Of a stretch of 14,850 bases of DNA, positions 5,958 through 12,418 are shown one piece after another. Numbering within the stretch: the stretch's first letter is position 1; every line of letters begins with the position of its first letter. The translations under genes were made by a program, and so were the position numbers. The stretch comes from JAJZCD01 sp964570005 (GTDB lineage Bacteria > Patescibacteriota > Saccharimonadia > Saccharimonadales > UBA4665), in contig CAZMWE010000025.1 of assembly GCA_964570005.1 (NCBI GenBank), forward strand, positions 1-14,850. Reading direction: 5' to 3'. Under the pieces are notes generated by a model, which saw nothing but the letters and a program-made list of their open reading frames with translations, was not told the origin of the DNA and ran no database searches.

Positions 5958-6575
5958 ATGGCACGAGACACTCGTTCTATCGTTAAACTTTCGCGCCGCG
6001 AAGGCTACGCGCTGCACCCCAAGGCTCACAAGGCTTTGGCCAAGCGTACCACGCTCCCCGGTCAAGCCGCTGGCGCCCGTATGCGCAATAAGCCCAGCCA
6101 ATATGCGCTACAACTGCGTGAGAAGCAGAAAGTCAAGCGCCTGTACGGCCTACTTGAAAAACAATTCAGCAACCTGATGGCCGAGGCCTCCCGGACCCAG
6201 GGTCAATCCGGAGCGACATTGCTTCAGTACCTGGAGCGTCGCCTCGATAATGCCGTCTACCGCGCCGGCTTTGCCCCTTCCCGCCGCGCCGCGCGTCAGC
6301 TGGTGACACACGGTCACTTCGTGCTGAACGGCCGCCGTGTTGACATCCCCAGCATCCGTTTGCGTATCGGCGATGAAATATCCTTACGCGAACACAGCAA
6401 AGCTACCGAGTACTTCAAGAAGCTAGACGATGTCAGCCCCGCTCCGTCGACTATTCCCGGCTGGCTGAACGTTGACCGCAAAAAGACCGCCGTTAAAGTA
6501 ACCAACCTGCCTCTGCGAGACGACGCCGAGCCGGAAATTAACGAACAATTAATCGTCGAATACTACTCACGCTAA
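5958..6575 (+). CDS. rpsD: 30S ribosomal protein S4 (cysteine-free)
   Basis: S4 is a primary 16S rRNA binder that nucleates assembly of the 30S body and helps form the mRNA entry site. In several bacteria it also represses its own operon. The 205-residue protein starts MARDTRSIVKLSRREG and contains the S4 RNA-binding domain at about 96-160 (LERRLDNAVYRAGFAPSRRA, HFVLNGRRVDIPS). It ends with PEINEQLIVEYYSR, a family hallmark. There is no cysteine anywhere, so the N-terminal zinc knuckle found in many S4 proteins is absent. GGAGGG (5944-5949) lies about 8 nt before the start. The structured infA leader upstream would be a natural target if S4 autoregulates here, but the sequence does not prove it. 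Confidence 0.97.
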   Translation: MARDTRSIVKLSRREGYALHPKAHKALAKRTTLPGQAAGARMRNKPSQYALQLREKQKVKRLYGLLEKQFSNLMAEASRTQGQSGATLLQYLERRLDNAVYRAGFAPSRRAARQLVTHGHFVLNGRRVDIPSIRLRIGDEISLREHSKATEYFKKLDDVSPAPSTIPGWLNVDRKKTAVKVTNLPLRDDAEPEINEQLIVEYYSR

Positions 6576-6601
6576 CAGGGAAGGAAGAGCGAGAATAAAC
6601 T

Positions 6602-7549
6602 ATGTCAAAGATGATTCAAACCCCCAGCTTAGTCGCCGTTGAAGACCACGGGACTACCAGCAGTACGTTTGTGATCGAGCCCCTGCAAAGCGGCTACGGC
6701 ATGACGCTTGGCAACTCCCTGCGTCGCGTACTGCTCAGCAGTATCGCCGGTGCCGGCATCACGAGCTTCAAGATCGAGAGTGCTACCCACGAATTCACCA
6801 CTGTCAAGGGCGTAAAAGAGGACATCGTGGCTATCATGCTGAACCTCAAGCTGCTCCGCTTCCGCGTCTACGGCGACGAGCCGCAGACACTGCGCATCAC
6901 CAAGAAGGGTAAAGGCGTTGTAACCGGTAAGGACATCCAAGGTAACGCCGATGTCGAAGTTGTAAACACCGATCAACTGATCGCTACCGTCGACGACGAC
7001 AAGGCTACACTGACAATGGACATCGTGGTTGAAACCGGTCGCGGCTACCGCCCCATCGAAGAAAGCACTGCTAAAAAGCAGAGCGATTTCATTGCCATTG
7101 ACACCATCTTCAGCCCGGTGCTACGCACTCGCTACAAGGTTGAGAAAACCCGTGTCGGTCAGCAGACTGACCTCGACAAATTGAGCGTTACTGTCGACAC
7201 TGACGGTACCATCACCCCGCGTGATGCTTTTGAAGAAGCCGCTGCTATTCTGGTCAATCAGTATACCGCGCTGGCCGGCAAGACCCGCCTGGCTGCCCAC
7301 GAAACAAGCGACGGCAGTGCCCACAGCGAAAGCTTAAGCGCCAGCAGCAGCGATGATGCGTCCCTGCTTAACACTTCTATCGAAGATCTGAACCTGACTG
7401 CCCGCACCACGAACGCACTCGTTAACAACGACATTCACACCGTGCAGGATCTGTTCAGTCTTAGCGATGCAGAATTGCGTGACCTGAAAGGCTTCGGCAG
7501 CAAGGCCCTCGACGAAGTCAAAGAGAAGATCGCGGAGTTGGAGCTCTAG
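6602..7549 (+). CDS. rpoA: DNA-directed RNA polymerase subunit alpha
   Basis: Alpha dimerises to start assembly of RNA polymerase, and its C-terminal domain contacts upstream promoter DNA and activators. The 315-residue protein has an N-terminal domain (about 1-230) with GYGMTLGNSLRRVLLSS, KGVKEDIVAIMLNLK and GRGYRP, all diagnostic. A Ser/Asp-rich linker (about 235-255) leads to the C-terminal domain (256-315). In that domain the DNA-contact Arg and Asn are kept (LTARTTNAL), but the usual NLGKKS loop reads GFGSKA, so contact with UP elements may differ. AAGGAAG (6581-6587) is 14 nt upstream of ATG 6602. It is followed after 2 nt by rplQ, the usual order. Confidence 0.98.
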   Translation: MSKMIQTPSLVAVEDHGTTSSTFVIEPLQSGYGMTLGNSLRRVLLSSIAGAGITSFKIESATHEFTTVKGVKEDIVAIMLNLKLLRFRVYGDEPQTLRITKKGKGVVTGKDIQGNADVEVVNTDQLIATVDDDKATLTMDIVVETGRGYRPIEESTAKKQSDFIAIDTIFSPVLRTRYKVEKTRVGQQTDLDKLSVTVDTDGTITPRDAFEEAAAILVNQYTALAGKTRLAAHETSDGSAHSESLSASSSDDASLLNTSIEDLNLTARTTNALVNNDIHTVQDLFSLSDAELRDLKGFGSKALDEVKEKIAELEL

Positions 7550-7551
7550 TC

Positions 7552-8028
7552 ATGCATCGTCACGGATACCAAGGAACGAAGTTCCACCGCGAACGCGACC
7601 AGCGCGAAGCCCTGGTAAAGGGACTCGCTGAGTCGCTCATCATCTACGGTTCAATCGAGACTACACTGCCTAAAGCAAAAGTAGTCGTACCGTACGTGGA
7701 ACGCTTGATTACCAAAGCTAAGAAGGGTGATCTGCACAACCGCCGCCAAGTGATTGCCGCTCTGCAGCAGATCAGCACCGCCAACAAGCTGGTGGATGAA
7801 ATCGCTCCCAAGCTCGGTGGCCGAGTCAGTGGTTATTTCCGCATCAAGCGTACCACGCCCCGCCGCGGTGATAACGCAGAAATGGCCCAGGTCAGCTTTG
7901 TAGACGACCTCGAAGAAGCACCCGTGGCCAAGAGTGCTACTGCCGAAAAGCCAAAGACCGAAAAGGTTGAGACTAAGAAGCCTATCGCCGCGAAGGCCGA
8001 AAAAGCAGTTGCCAAGGAGACTAAATAA
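7552..8028 (+). CDS. rplQ: 50S ribosomal protein L17 with acidic/basic tail
   Basis: L17 lies near the peptide exit tunnel of the 50S subunit. Residues 1-117 form the standard domain: MHRHGYQGTKFHRERDQREA, then a central helical part, and RRGDNAEMAQVSFVD. The protein is 158 residues long because of a tail (about 118-158) made almost only of Lys, Glu, Ala, Thr and Val. This low-complexity extension is longer than the E. coli protein and probably flexible. ATG 7552 starts 2 nt after the rpoA stop. The stop shares one base with the rplM start (TAATG). Confidence 0.97.
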   Translation: MHRHGYQGTKFHRERDQREALVKGLAESLIIYGSIETTLPKAKVVVPYVERLITKAKKGDLHNRRQVIAALQQISTANKLVDEIAPKLGGRVSGYFRIKRTTPRRGDNAEMAQVSFVDDLEEAPVAKSATAEKPKTEKVETKKPIAAKAEKAVAKETK

Positions 8029-8477
8029 TGAGCCAAAAGACCTACAGCGCCAAGCCCAGCGACGTGACACGCAAATGGTATGTCATAGACGCTTCCGAAG
8101 CGAGCCTGGGGCGCGTTGCCACCAAGGTTGCGACGCTGTTGACCGGTAAGGGCAAGCCAACGTTCACCCAGCACATCGACACCGGCGATTTTGTAGTCAT
8201 CGTAAACGCCGCCAACCTGAAAGTTACCGGCAACAAGCTGGAAGACAAGATGTACTACCGCCACAGCGGTTTCCCGGGCGGTCTCAAAGAAGCCAGCCTG
8301 AAAGAAGTCTTGAATGGCCCCACACCGGAACGTGCCCTGTACGAAGCAGTGCGCGGTATGTTGCCCGTCAACAAACTGCGTGATGCACGGCTTGAGCGTC
8401 TCAAGATTTATCTGGGTGCCGAGCACAAGCACGAGGCACAAAAACCTGAGACTATCAGCTTGAAAGGAACTAAATAA
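8028..8477 (+). CDS. rplM: 50S ribosomal protein L13
   Basis: L13 is an early-assembly 23S rRNA binder of the 50S subunit. The 149-residue product contains the family segments RKWYVIDASEASLGRVA, GKGKPTFTQHIDTGDFVVIV, KMYYRHSGFPGGLKE and AVRGMLPVNKLRDARLERL. AAGGAG (8014-8019) lies about 8 nt before the ATG. Start and previous stop overlap by one base, and the same TAAATAATG junction recurs at its 3' end with rpsI, so rplQ, rplM and rpsI are translationally coupled. Confidence 0.97.
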   Translation: MSQKTYSAKPSDVTRKWYVIDASEASLGRVATKVATLLTGKGKPTFTQHIDTGDFVVIVNAANLKVTGNKLEDKMYYRHSGFPGGLKEASLKEVLNGPTPERALYEAVRGMLPVNKLRDARLERLKIYLGAEHKHEAQKPETISLKGTK

Positions 8478-8887
8478 TGGCAGCAGCAACGCTTAAAAAC
8501 TACTTCTATGCCCTCGGCCGTCGTAAGAGCGCCACGGCTCGTGTACGCGTACAGAAGGGTAAGGGTGCCGTCACCATAAACGGTAAACCGGCCACCGAGT
8601 ATCTGGCCGACAGCAAAACGCTCCTAGGTGAACTCCAGAAGCCGTTTGCTACACTTGAACTGCCCGTCAGTGACTACGACGTATCCGCCGTTGTCAGCGG
8701 CGGCGGCCACGCCGGCCAAGTTGACGCTATCCGCCTCGGCATCGCCAAGGCGCTAACCGAGCTGAACACTGATTACCGTAGCACACTCAAGCGCGCAGAC
8801 CTGCTCAGCCGCGACCCACGCGAAAAAGAGCGCAAGAAGTTCGGACTCAAAGGCGCCCGTAAGCAGCGTCAGTTCACCAAGCGCTAG
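8477..8887 (+). CDS. rpsI: 30S ribosomal protein S9
   Basis: S9 belongs to the 30S head, and its C-terminal tail reaches the P-site tRNA anticodon. The 136-residue protein has YALGRRKSATARVRV near the N-terminus, the central SGGGHAGQVDAIRLGIAKAL segment and the basic end KQRQFTKR with the conserved terminal Lys-Arg. AAAGGAA (8463-8469) precedes the start by 7 nt. It is the last gene of the operon; a strong hairpin follows about 40 nt after the stop. Confidence 0.97.
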   Translation: MAAATLKNYFYALGRRKSATARVRVQKGKGAVTINGKPATEYLADSKTLLGELQKPFATLELPVSDYDVSAVVSGGGHAGQVDAIRLGIAKALTELNTDYRSTLKRADLLSRDPREKERKKFGLKGARKQRQFTKR

Positions 8888-8927
8888 GACTCTGTACGAG
8901 ACAAATGCGAGTGGGTTTCTCACCTAG

Positions 8928-8963
8928 GCCGGCAAAATGGTTCACATTTTGTCGGCTGTTCTT
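8928..8963 (+). terminator. terminator of the ribosomal operon
   Basis: GCCGGCAAAATG (8928-8939) pairs with CATTTTGTCGGC (8945-8956), a 12-bp stem with one G-U pair and loop GTTCA. The T-rich stretch TGTTCTT (8957-8963) follows. The tail is interrupted, so termination may be partial. Confidence 0.6.
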
Positions 8964-8981
8964 CCCAGAACCGCATCGCTG

Positions 8982-8987
8982 TACAAT
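8982..8987 (+). promoter_or_regulatory. -10 element for the CHAP gene
   Basis: TACAAT (5 of 6 matches) ends 6 nt before ATG 8994, so transcription would begin at or next to the start codon. No good -35 is visible at 16-18 nt. Confidence 0.4.
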
Positions 8988-8993
8988 AGTTCA

Positions 8994-9620
8994 ATGACAA
9001 ACAATGTTTCGCGATTTAAAAGGCTGCTGCTCGTTTTTGGTGCAGTGGTTTTTCTGTCTGGTGTGATGTGCCTGTTTCACCCATTCCGACGTGATGTCCG
9101 TATAACCGTGCAGACAGCCATAGCCCATATATATCAAGCGCCGGATGCGCCATTCCCGAACATCTCTACAAACGGCCTAACTTCGCTACAAAAGCAGATC
9201 GTAGCACTTGCCAGACAAGAATATACTAAAAAACCGGCGAGCTATGATGCTGCGGTACTCACCTACACTCGGGGGTCAAAAGAACCTTGGTGCGCCGATT
9301 TTGCCAGCTGGATTTTTATGAAAGCAGGCCAGCCTTTTGATAATCCAAGCTCAGGCAGCTGGCGTATCCCCGGTGTCTACACGCTTCAAGCATACTTACA
9401 AACAAACCATCAATACCGTATCGCCGGAACATATGTACCCAAAACTGGTGACGTCGCAATCTACCACACCGGGGAGGGTCATACGAACATTGTACTGACA
9501 GTGCATGGCAGCCAAATGACTACCATTGGCGGCAATGAGACCGGACATCTGCGCCTCGAGACACAGTCGTACACAAAGGATGCCGATGGTCTGAATGGTT
9601 TTGGCGTCCTTGAGAACTGA
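8994..9620 (+). CDS. membrane-anchored CHAP-domain amidase/peptidase
   Basis: This is a 208-residue protein with a basic N-terminus (SRFKR), one hydrophobic helix (about 10-28) and a C-terminal CHAP-type papain-fold domain (about 65-208). The catalytic Cys is in PWCADFASWIF (Cys100) and the His in EGHTNIVL (His163). IGGNETG (Asn181) replaces the usual EGN turn. CHAP enzymes cut peptidoglycan peptides or amide bonds outside the cell, and the anchor fits action at the envelope, in cell-wall remodelling or in contact with other cells. ATG 8994 is chosen over an in-frame ATG at 8937 because the latter lies inside the terminator stem and adds a non-homologous stretch. The -10 at 8982 makes the mRNA essentially leaderless. 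Confidence 0.85.
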   Translation: MTNNVSRFKRLLLVFGAVVFLSGVMCLFHPFRRDVRITVQTAIAHIYQAPDAPFPNISTNGLTSLQKQIVALARQEYTKKPASYDAAVLTYTRGSKEPWCADFASWIFMKAGQPFDNPSSGSWRIPGVYTLQAYLQTNHQYRIAGTYVPKTGDVAIYHTGEGHTNIVLTVHGSQMTTIGGNETGHLRLETQSYTKDADGLNGFGVLEN

Positions 9621-9659
9621 ACTTGTTAACGGACATGCATAGCGAACGTGGGAGTAGAC

Positions 9660-10235
9660 ATGACACAATTAATCGGCATACAGGGTGGCAAAGCCTCCTA
9701 CCACGAGCAAGCTGCATTATCGCTACACCCTAGTTGCAAGTTAGTGTACTTTGACACCTTCCAAGCACTGTTCAGTGCTCTGAGAGATGGAGATGTAAAT
9801 ACCGTCATATGTGCGGTCTATAACGCACTCATTGGTGATATTAAAGAGGCGAAAGTTGAGCTGGCAACCCTTGAAGGCAAGTATCAGGAATTGGACAGTA
9901 TATTACTACCGATACATCATTCGTTGCTTGTTATTAAGGGAGCGAAGTTGGAAGATGTAAGATACGTATATTCCCAGCAACCCGCCCTGGATCAATGCAA
10001 GAAGTTTTTGTCCAATGAACTATACGCCGCAAAGCAAATACCATGGAACGATACTGCGCTGAGTGCGAAGTATGTGGCCGATAGCGGCAAACTTGAATAC
10101 GCAGCGATTGCCAGCCCAGCGGCTGGTGTACTGTACGGCCTGAAGCCGATACATACCGGCATTCAGGACAACGACAGTAACACAACAAAGTTTATTGAGA
10201 TAGCCCTGATTGACAAGACCAGGCCAGAGATATAG
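9660..10235 (+). CDS. prephenate dehydratase-like protein, stand-alone and divergent
   Basis: Prephenate dehydratase makes phenylpyruvate in phenylalanine synthesis. This 191-residue protein spans just the PDT fold: LIGIQGGKASYHEQAAL (4-20) matches the GxxGxxS start, SQQPALDQC (105-113) matches the family SHPQAL-QC block, and AAIASPAAGVLYGL plus NTTKF (174-178) match the C-terminal block. Changes are notable. The conserved P-I-E-N reads AVYN (52-55), the His of SHPQ is Gln, and TRF is TKF. The key Thr (176) is kept. There is no chorismate mutase or ACT domain. It may be a weak enzyme or a non-catalytic ligand-binding relative; the latter is my inference, since reduced genomes of this type rarely keep aromatic synthesis. 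ATG 9660 follows GGGAG (9650-9654), preferred over GTG 9648. Confidence 0.75.
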   Translation: MTQLIGIQGGKASYHEQAALSLHPSCKLVYFDTFQALFSALRDGDVNTVICAVYNALIGDIKEAKVELATLEGKYQELDSILLPIHHSLLVIKGAKLEDVRYVYSQQPALDQCKKFLSNELYAAKQIPWNDTALSAKYVADSGKLEYAAIASPAAGVLYGLKPIHTGIQDNDSNTTKFIEIALIDKTRPEI

Positions 10236-10266
10236 GATAAAGTACATGTCCACTTATAGACAGAGC

Positions 10267-10280
10267 AACCAGTACTGGTT
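10267..10280. promoter_or_regulatory. perfect 14-bp palindrome, possible operator
   Basis: AACCAGTACTGGTT is fully self-complementary with no spacer, typical of a dimeric-regulator site rather than an RNA hairpin. It lies 36 nt upstream of the candidate -35 at 10316. No known operator consensus matched convincingly. Confidence 0.35.
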
Positions 10281-10315
10281 TACCGACACGATCTCGTGGC
10301 GGCTTTGCAGCATAG

Positions 10316-10344
10316 TTGCATAAAACAATATTCAACTTTAGAAT
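10316..10344 (+). promoter_or_regulatory. candidate promoter of the trpS operon
   Basis: TTGCAT (10316-10321), 17-nt spacer, TAGAAT (10339-10344, 5 of 6). The expected start near 10351 coincides with the 5' base of the hairpin at 10350-10369, so the transcript would begin with that stem. Confidence 0.4.
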
Positions 10345-10349
10345 CACCG

Positions 10350-10373
10350 ACCGCCACCAAAGTGGCGGTTTTT
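10350..10373 (+). terminator. hairpin with T-run after the PDT-like gene
   Basis: ACCGCCAC (10350-10357) and GTGGCGGT (10362-10369) form a perfect GC-rich 8-bp stem with loop CAAA, followed by T to 10373. This is a good intrinsic terminator for the upstream gene. It could also be a 5' stem of the downstream transcript if the promoter at 10316-10344 is used. Confidence 0.65.
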
Positions 10374-10491
10374 AATATAAGGGACACAGAGGAGAGATCA
10401 ATATCTACCAAGCCTGAAATACAGTAAAGCACGAAACATTGTACACAATCCTGATACCGACGCACCTGCGGCAACGCGCATTATCCGCTGC

Positions 10492-10740
10492 TTGGGCGAT
10501 TACGCCATAGGCACGTCACCTGGGGAGCGGACAGGGAAGGGTAGCTGCAATCGGATGGTCGTCGAGTACGGACCATATGCAGACGCCACTTTCCACCGAA
10601 ATGGCATACCGGAAGATGCCATGAAAACGGCAATTGAAACTGGCGCGGTCGTGGTCGATGCTTTGTGTGACCACCACGGCGGCAACCCATATGAGCGCTA
10701 CGCACCACTTATACCACCCATAGAAAGGGATGCGGTATAA
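10492..10740 (+). CDS. small unknown protein upstream of trpS (start uncertain)
   Basis: This 82-codon ORF from TTG 10492 has no family I recognise. The sequence has a Gly-rich part, then NRMVVEYGPYADATFHRNG, and a Cys/His cluster CDHHGG. Its stop overlaps the trpS ATG by one base (TAATG), which supports translation and coupling. The start is a problem. The frame is open back to 10381 but contains no ATG, GTG or TTG before 10492. Meanwhile AGAGGAG (10388-10394) lies at ideal spacing only from ATA 10401, which is in another frame and stops after eight codons. ATG 10555 is a further alternative, 14 nt after AGGGAAGGG. The gene may use a rare start or may have suffered a start mutation and frameshift. 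Confidence 0.5.
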   Translation: MGDYAIGTSPGERTGKGSCNRMVVEYGPYADATFHRNGIPEDAMKTAIETGAVVVDALCDHHGGNPYERYAPLIPPIERDAV

Positions 10741-11780
10741 TGAAACCAATGACTAAACCAGTAATTTTAACGGGCCTCCGGGCCAACAACGACCTGCATG
10801 TTGGCAACTATTTTGGCGCGCTGCTGCCACTGATCGACATGGCTAAAAACCATGCAGACAAATATGAAGTCAATCTGTTCATGCCCGATCTGCACAGCTT
10901 TACCACGCCCATAGATCACAGCAACCTGCAACGCGACATCATGAACAACCTACGTATTTTCGCGGCCGCCGGGCTACCGTTGGATAACCCCAGCGTACAC
11001 CTGTATCGCCAAAGCTATATTCCTGCGCACAGCGAACTAGCCTGGATCCTCGATTGCTTTACCGGCTTTGGCGAATTCAGTCGCATGACCGAGTTCAAAG
11101 ACAAAAGCGCCAAAGTCGGCACTGAACATATCGGTGTCGGGCAGTTTAATTATCCGGCGCTAATGGCAGCGGACATCCTACTGTACGGTGCCACCTATGT
11201 ACCGGTCGGCGATGACCAACGGCAACACATCGAGTATACGCGCAATGTTGCCGAGCGGCTCAATCACAAGTTTGGTGACTTATTCGTCGTGCCTAAGCCA
11301 GTTAAGGAACAGCATGAGTTTTTTGGTAAAGACCAAGGACTACGTATCAAAGATCTGGTCGATCCGAGTAAGAAGATGAGTAAAAGTGATGACACAGGCA
11401 AGGGCGTAGTCTTCCTTGGTGACAATCCCGAGGTAGCCGCGAAGAAGATTAAAGGTGCTACAACTGACAGCTTAGGCAAGATTGATGTGAATAATCACAA
11501 ACAAGCCGGCATCCAGAACCTTTTGCAAATCCTGGCACTCACCACCGGACGTCTGCTTGAAGACGTAAAAGCTGAGTACGACAGACAAGGACAGTACGGG
11601 CCACTCAAGACCGCTGTCGCTGATGCGGTCAGCACTTTCCTAGCCGGTTTCCAAGCCCGCCTTGCCCAAGTTGACGAAGCACAGGTCATGGCTAAGCTCG
11701 AAGCGGACGAAAGACAGATGAACGAAGTCGCCAATGCCACCCTCCTGAAAGTCCAGAAAGCCGTCGGCCTCCGCGCCTAA
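10740..11780 (+). CDS. trpS: tryptophanyl-tRNA synthetase
   Basis: This class I aminoacyl-tRNA synthetase charges tRNA-Trp with tryptophan using ATP. The 346-residue protein has the HIGH-type motif as DLHVGNYFGAL (His20), the TrpRS segment VGQFNYPALMAADILLYGA, the PVGDDQRQHIEYTRNVAERLN block that contacts tryptophan and ATP, and KMSKS at 212-216 followed by DD. Length is normal for bacterial TrpRS. AAAGGGA (10724-10730) lies 9 nt before ATG 10740; a second in-frame ATG at 10749 is spaced too far. The start overlaps the preceding small ORF by one base, and the next gene begins 5 nt after the stop. Confidence 0.97.
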   Translation: MKPMTKPVILTGLRANNDLHVGNYFGALLPLIDMAKNHADKYEVNLFMPDLHSFTTPIDHSNLQRDIMNNLRIFAAAGLPLDNPSVHLYRQSYIPAHSELAWILDCFTGFGEFSRMTEFKDKSAKVGTEHIGVGQFNYPALMAADILLYGATYVPVGDDQRQHIEYTRNVAERLNHKFGDLFVVPKPVKEQHEFFGKDQGLRIKDLVDPSKKMSKSDDTGKGVVFLGDNPEVAAKKIKGATTDSLGKIDVNNHKQAGIQNLLQILALTTGRLLEDVKAEYDRQGQYGPLKTAVADAVSTFLAGFQARLAQVDEAQVMAKLEADERQMNEVANATLLKVQKAVGLRA

Positions 11781-11785
11781 AGCAC

Positions 11786-12418
11786 ATGCAGCACCCACCG
11801 TTCTACGCTAATCGTATCGATAATATGAGTTGCATGCTGGCATGTCTGCGTTCAGCGCTAGAATGCCTCACTAGTAAACAATATAGCTGGAACGAGCTAG
11901 AAAAAATTACCGGTTTTAAGCGTGACAAAGCGGCATGGACAGTACAGGTTTGGGCATATTTGGCAACTCACGGCTTCAATATACATATGATAGAAGCTTT
12001 TGACTATCACCGTTACCAAGCAGAAGGCAAGGAGTATTTACGAACTTTCTTGAAACCCGAGGAATTGCAATGGCAGCTTGCCCATACCAATCTTCTTGAA
12101 ATCTCACCCCTCTTGCCCACTTTTTTGCAGAAGGTACATCAAGAGATGCGTAGCCCCCAGTTAGAAGATATAGACGAACTACTAGACGGTGGATACTTGG
12201 TGGCCGTCCAGTTAAACTGTAACGTGTTAAATAAAAGGGAAGGTTACGTTGCACATATGATCCTCGTATATGCAAAGCAGGACGGCGGTTACATCGCACA
12301 CGATCCGGGGCTGCCCGCACATCAAGCTCGTCACATACCCGCCCAGTTACTACTTGATGCTATGGGCGGTAAACATAACACGACAGAAGTAACAGGGTTA
12401 AAATTAAATCATGCCTAA
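11786..12418 (+). CDS. C39-like (papain-fold) cysteine peptidase
   Basis: This 210-residue cytosolic-looking protein has no signal peptide or membrane helix. The N-terminus has Asn9 and Asn13 before SCMLACLRSAL (Cys16 and Cys20), which resembles the catalytic-Cys helix of peptidase C39-like proteins. Near the C-terminus GYVAHMILVYAKQDGGYIAHDPG gives the His (157) and the Asp of HDPG (173), the rest of the expected triad. The middle part (60-130) is helical. C39-like enzymes cleave leader peptides or amide bonds, but no ABC transporter domain is fused here. It sits between trpS and a pseudouridine synthase with a 5-nt gap on one side and an 8-nt overlap on the other, so it is operon-expressed. 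The substrate is unknown; a role in peptide processing is inference. Confidence 0.65.
   Translation: MQHPPFYANRIDNMSCMLACLRSALECLTSKQYSWNELEKITGFKRDKAAWTVQVWAYLATHGFNIHMIEAFDYHRYQAEGKEYLRTFLKPEELQWQLAHTNLLEISPLLPTFLQKVHQEMRSPQLEDIDELLDGGYLVAVQLNCNVLNKREGYVAHMILVYAKQDGGYIAHDPGLPAHQARHIPAQLLLDAMGGKHNTTEVTGLKLNHA

Noticed and set aside
5685..6101. Minus-strand 138-aa ORF opposite rpsK and rpsD
   Set aside because: It is antisense to conserved ribosomal genes and is Gly/Ala-rich as expected from complement codons.
7833..8489. Minus-strand 218-aa ORF across rplQ and rplM
   Set aside because: It lies fully opposite two certain ribosomal genes and has no recognisable domain. It is a shadow frame.
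8937..8993. ATG 8937 as start of the CHAP protein
   Set aside because: The codon lies inside the operon terminator stem, upstream of the -10 at 8982. ATG 8994 gives a normal basic-plus-hydrophobic anchor.
10236..10739. T-box or Trp attenuator upstream of trpS
   Set aside because: No T-box core (TGGNACCGCG) and no run of Trp codons in a short leader were found. The hairpin at 10350 has no visible alternative pairing partner.
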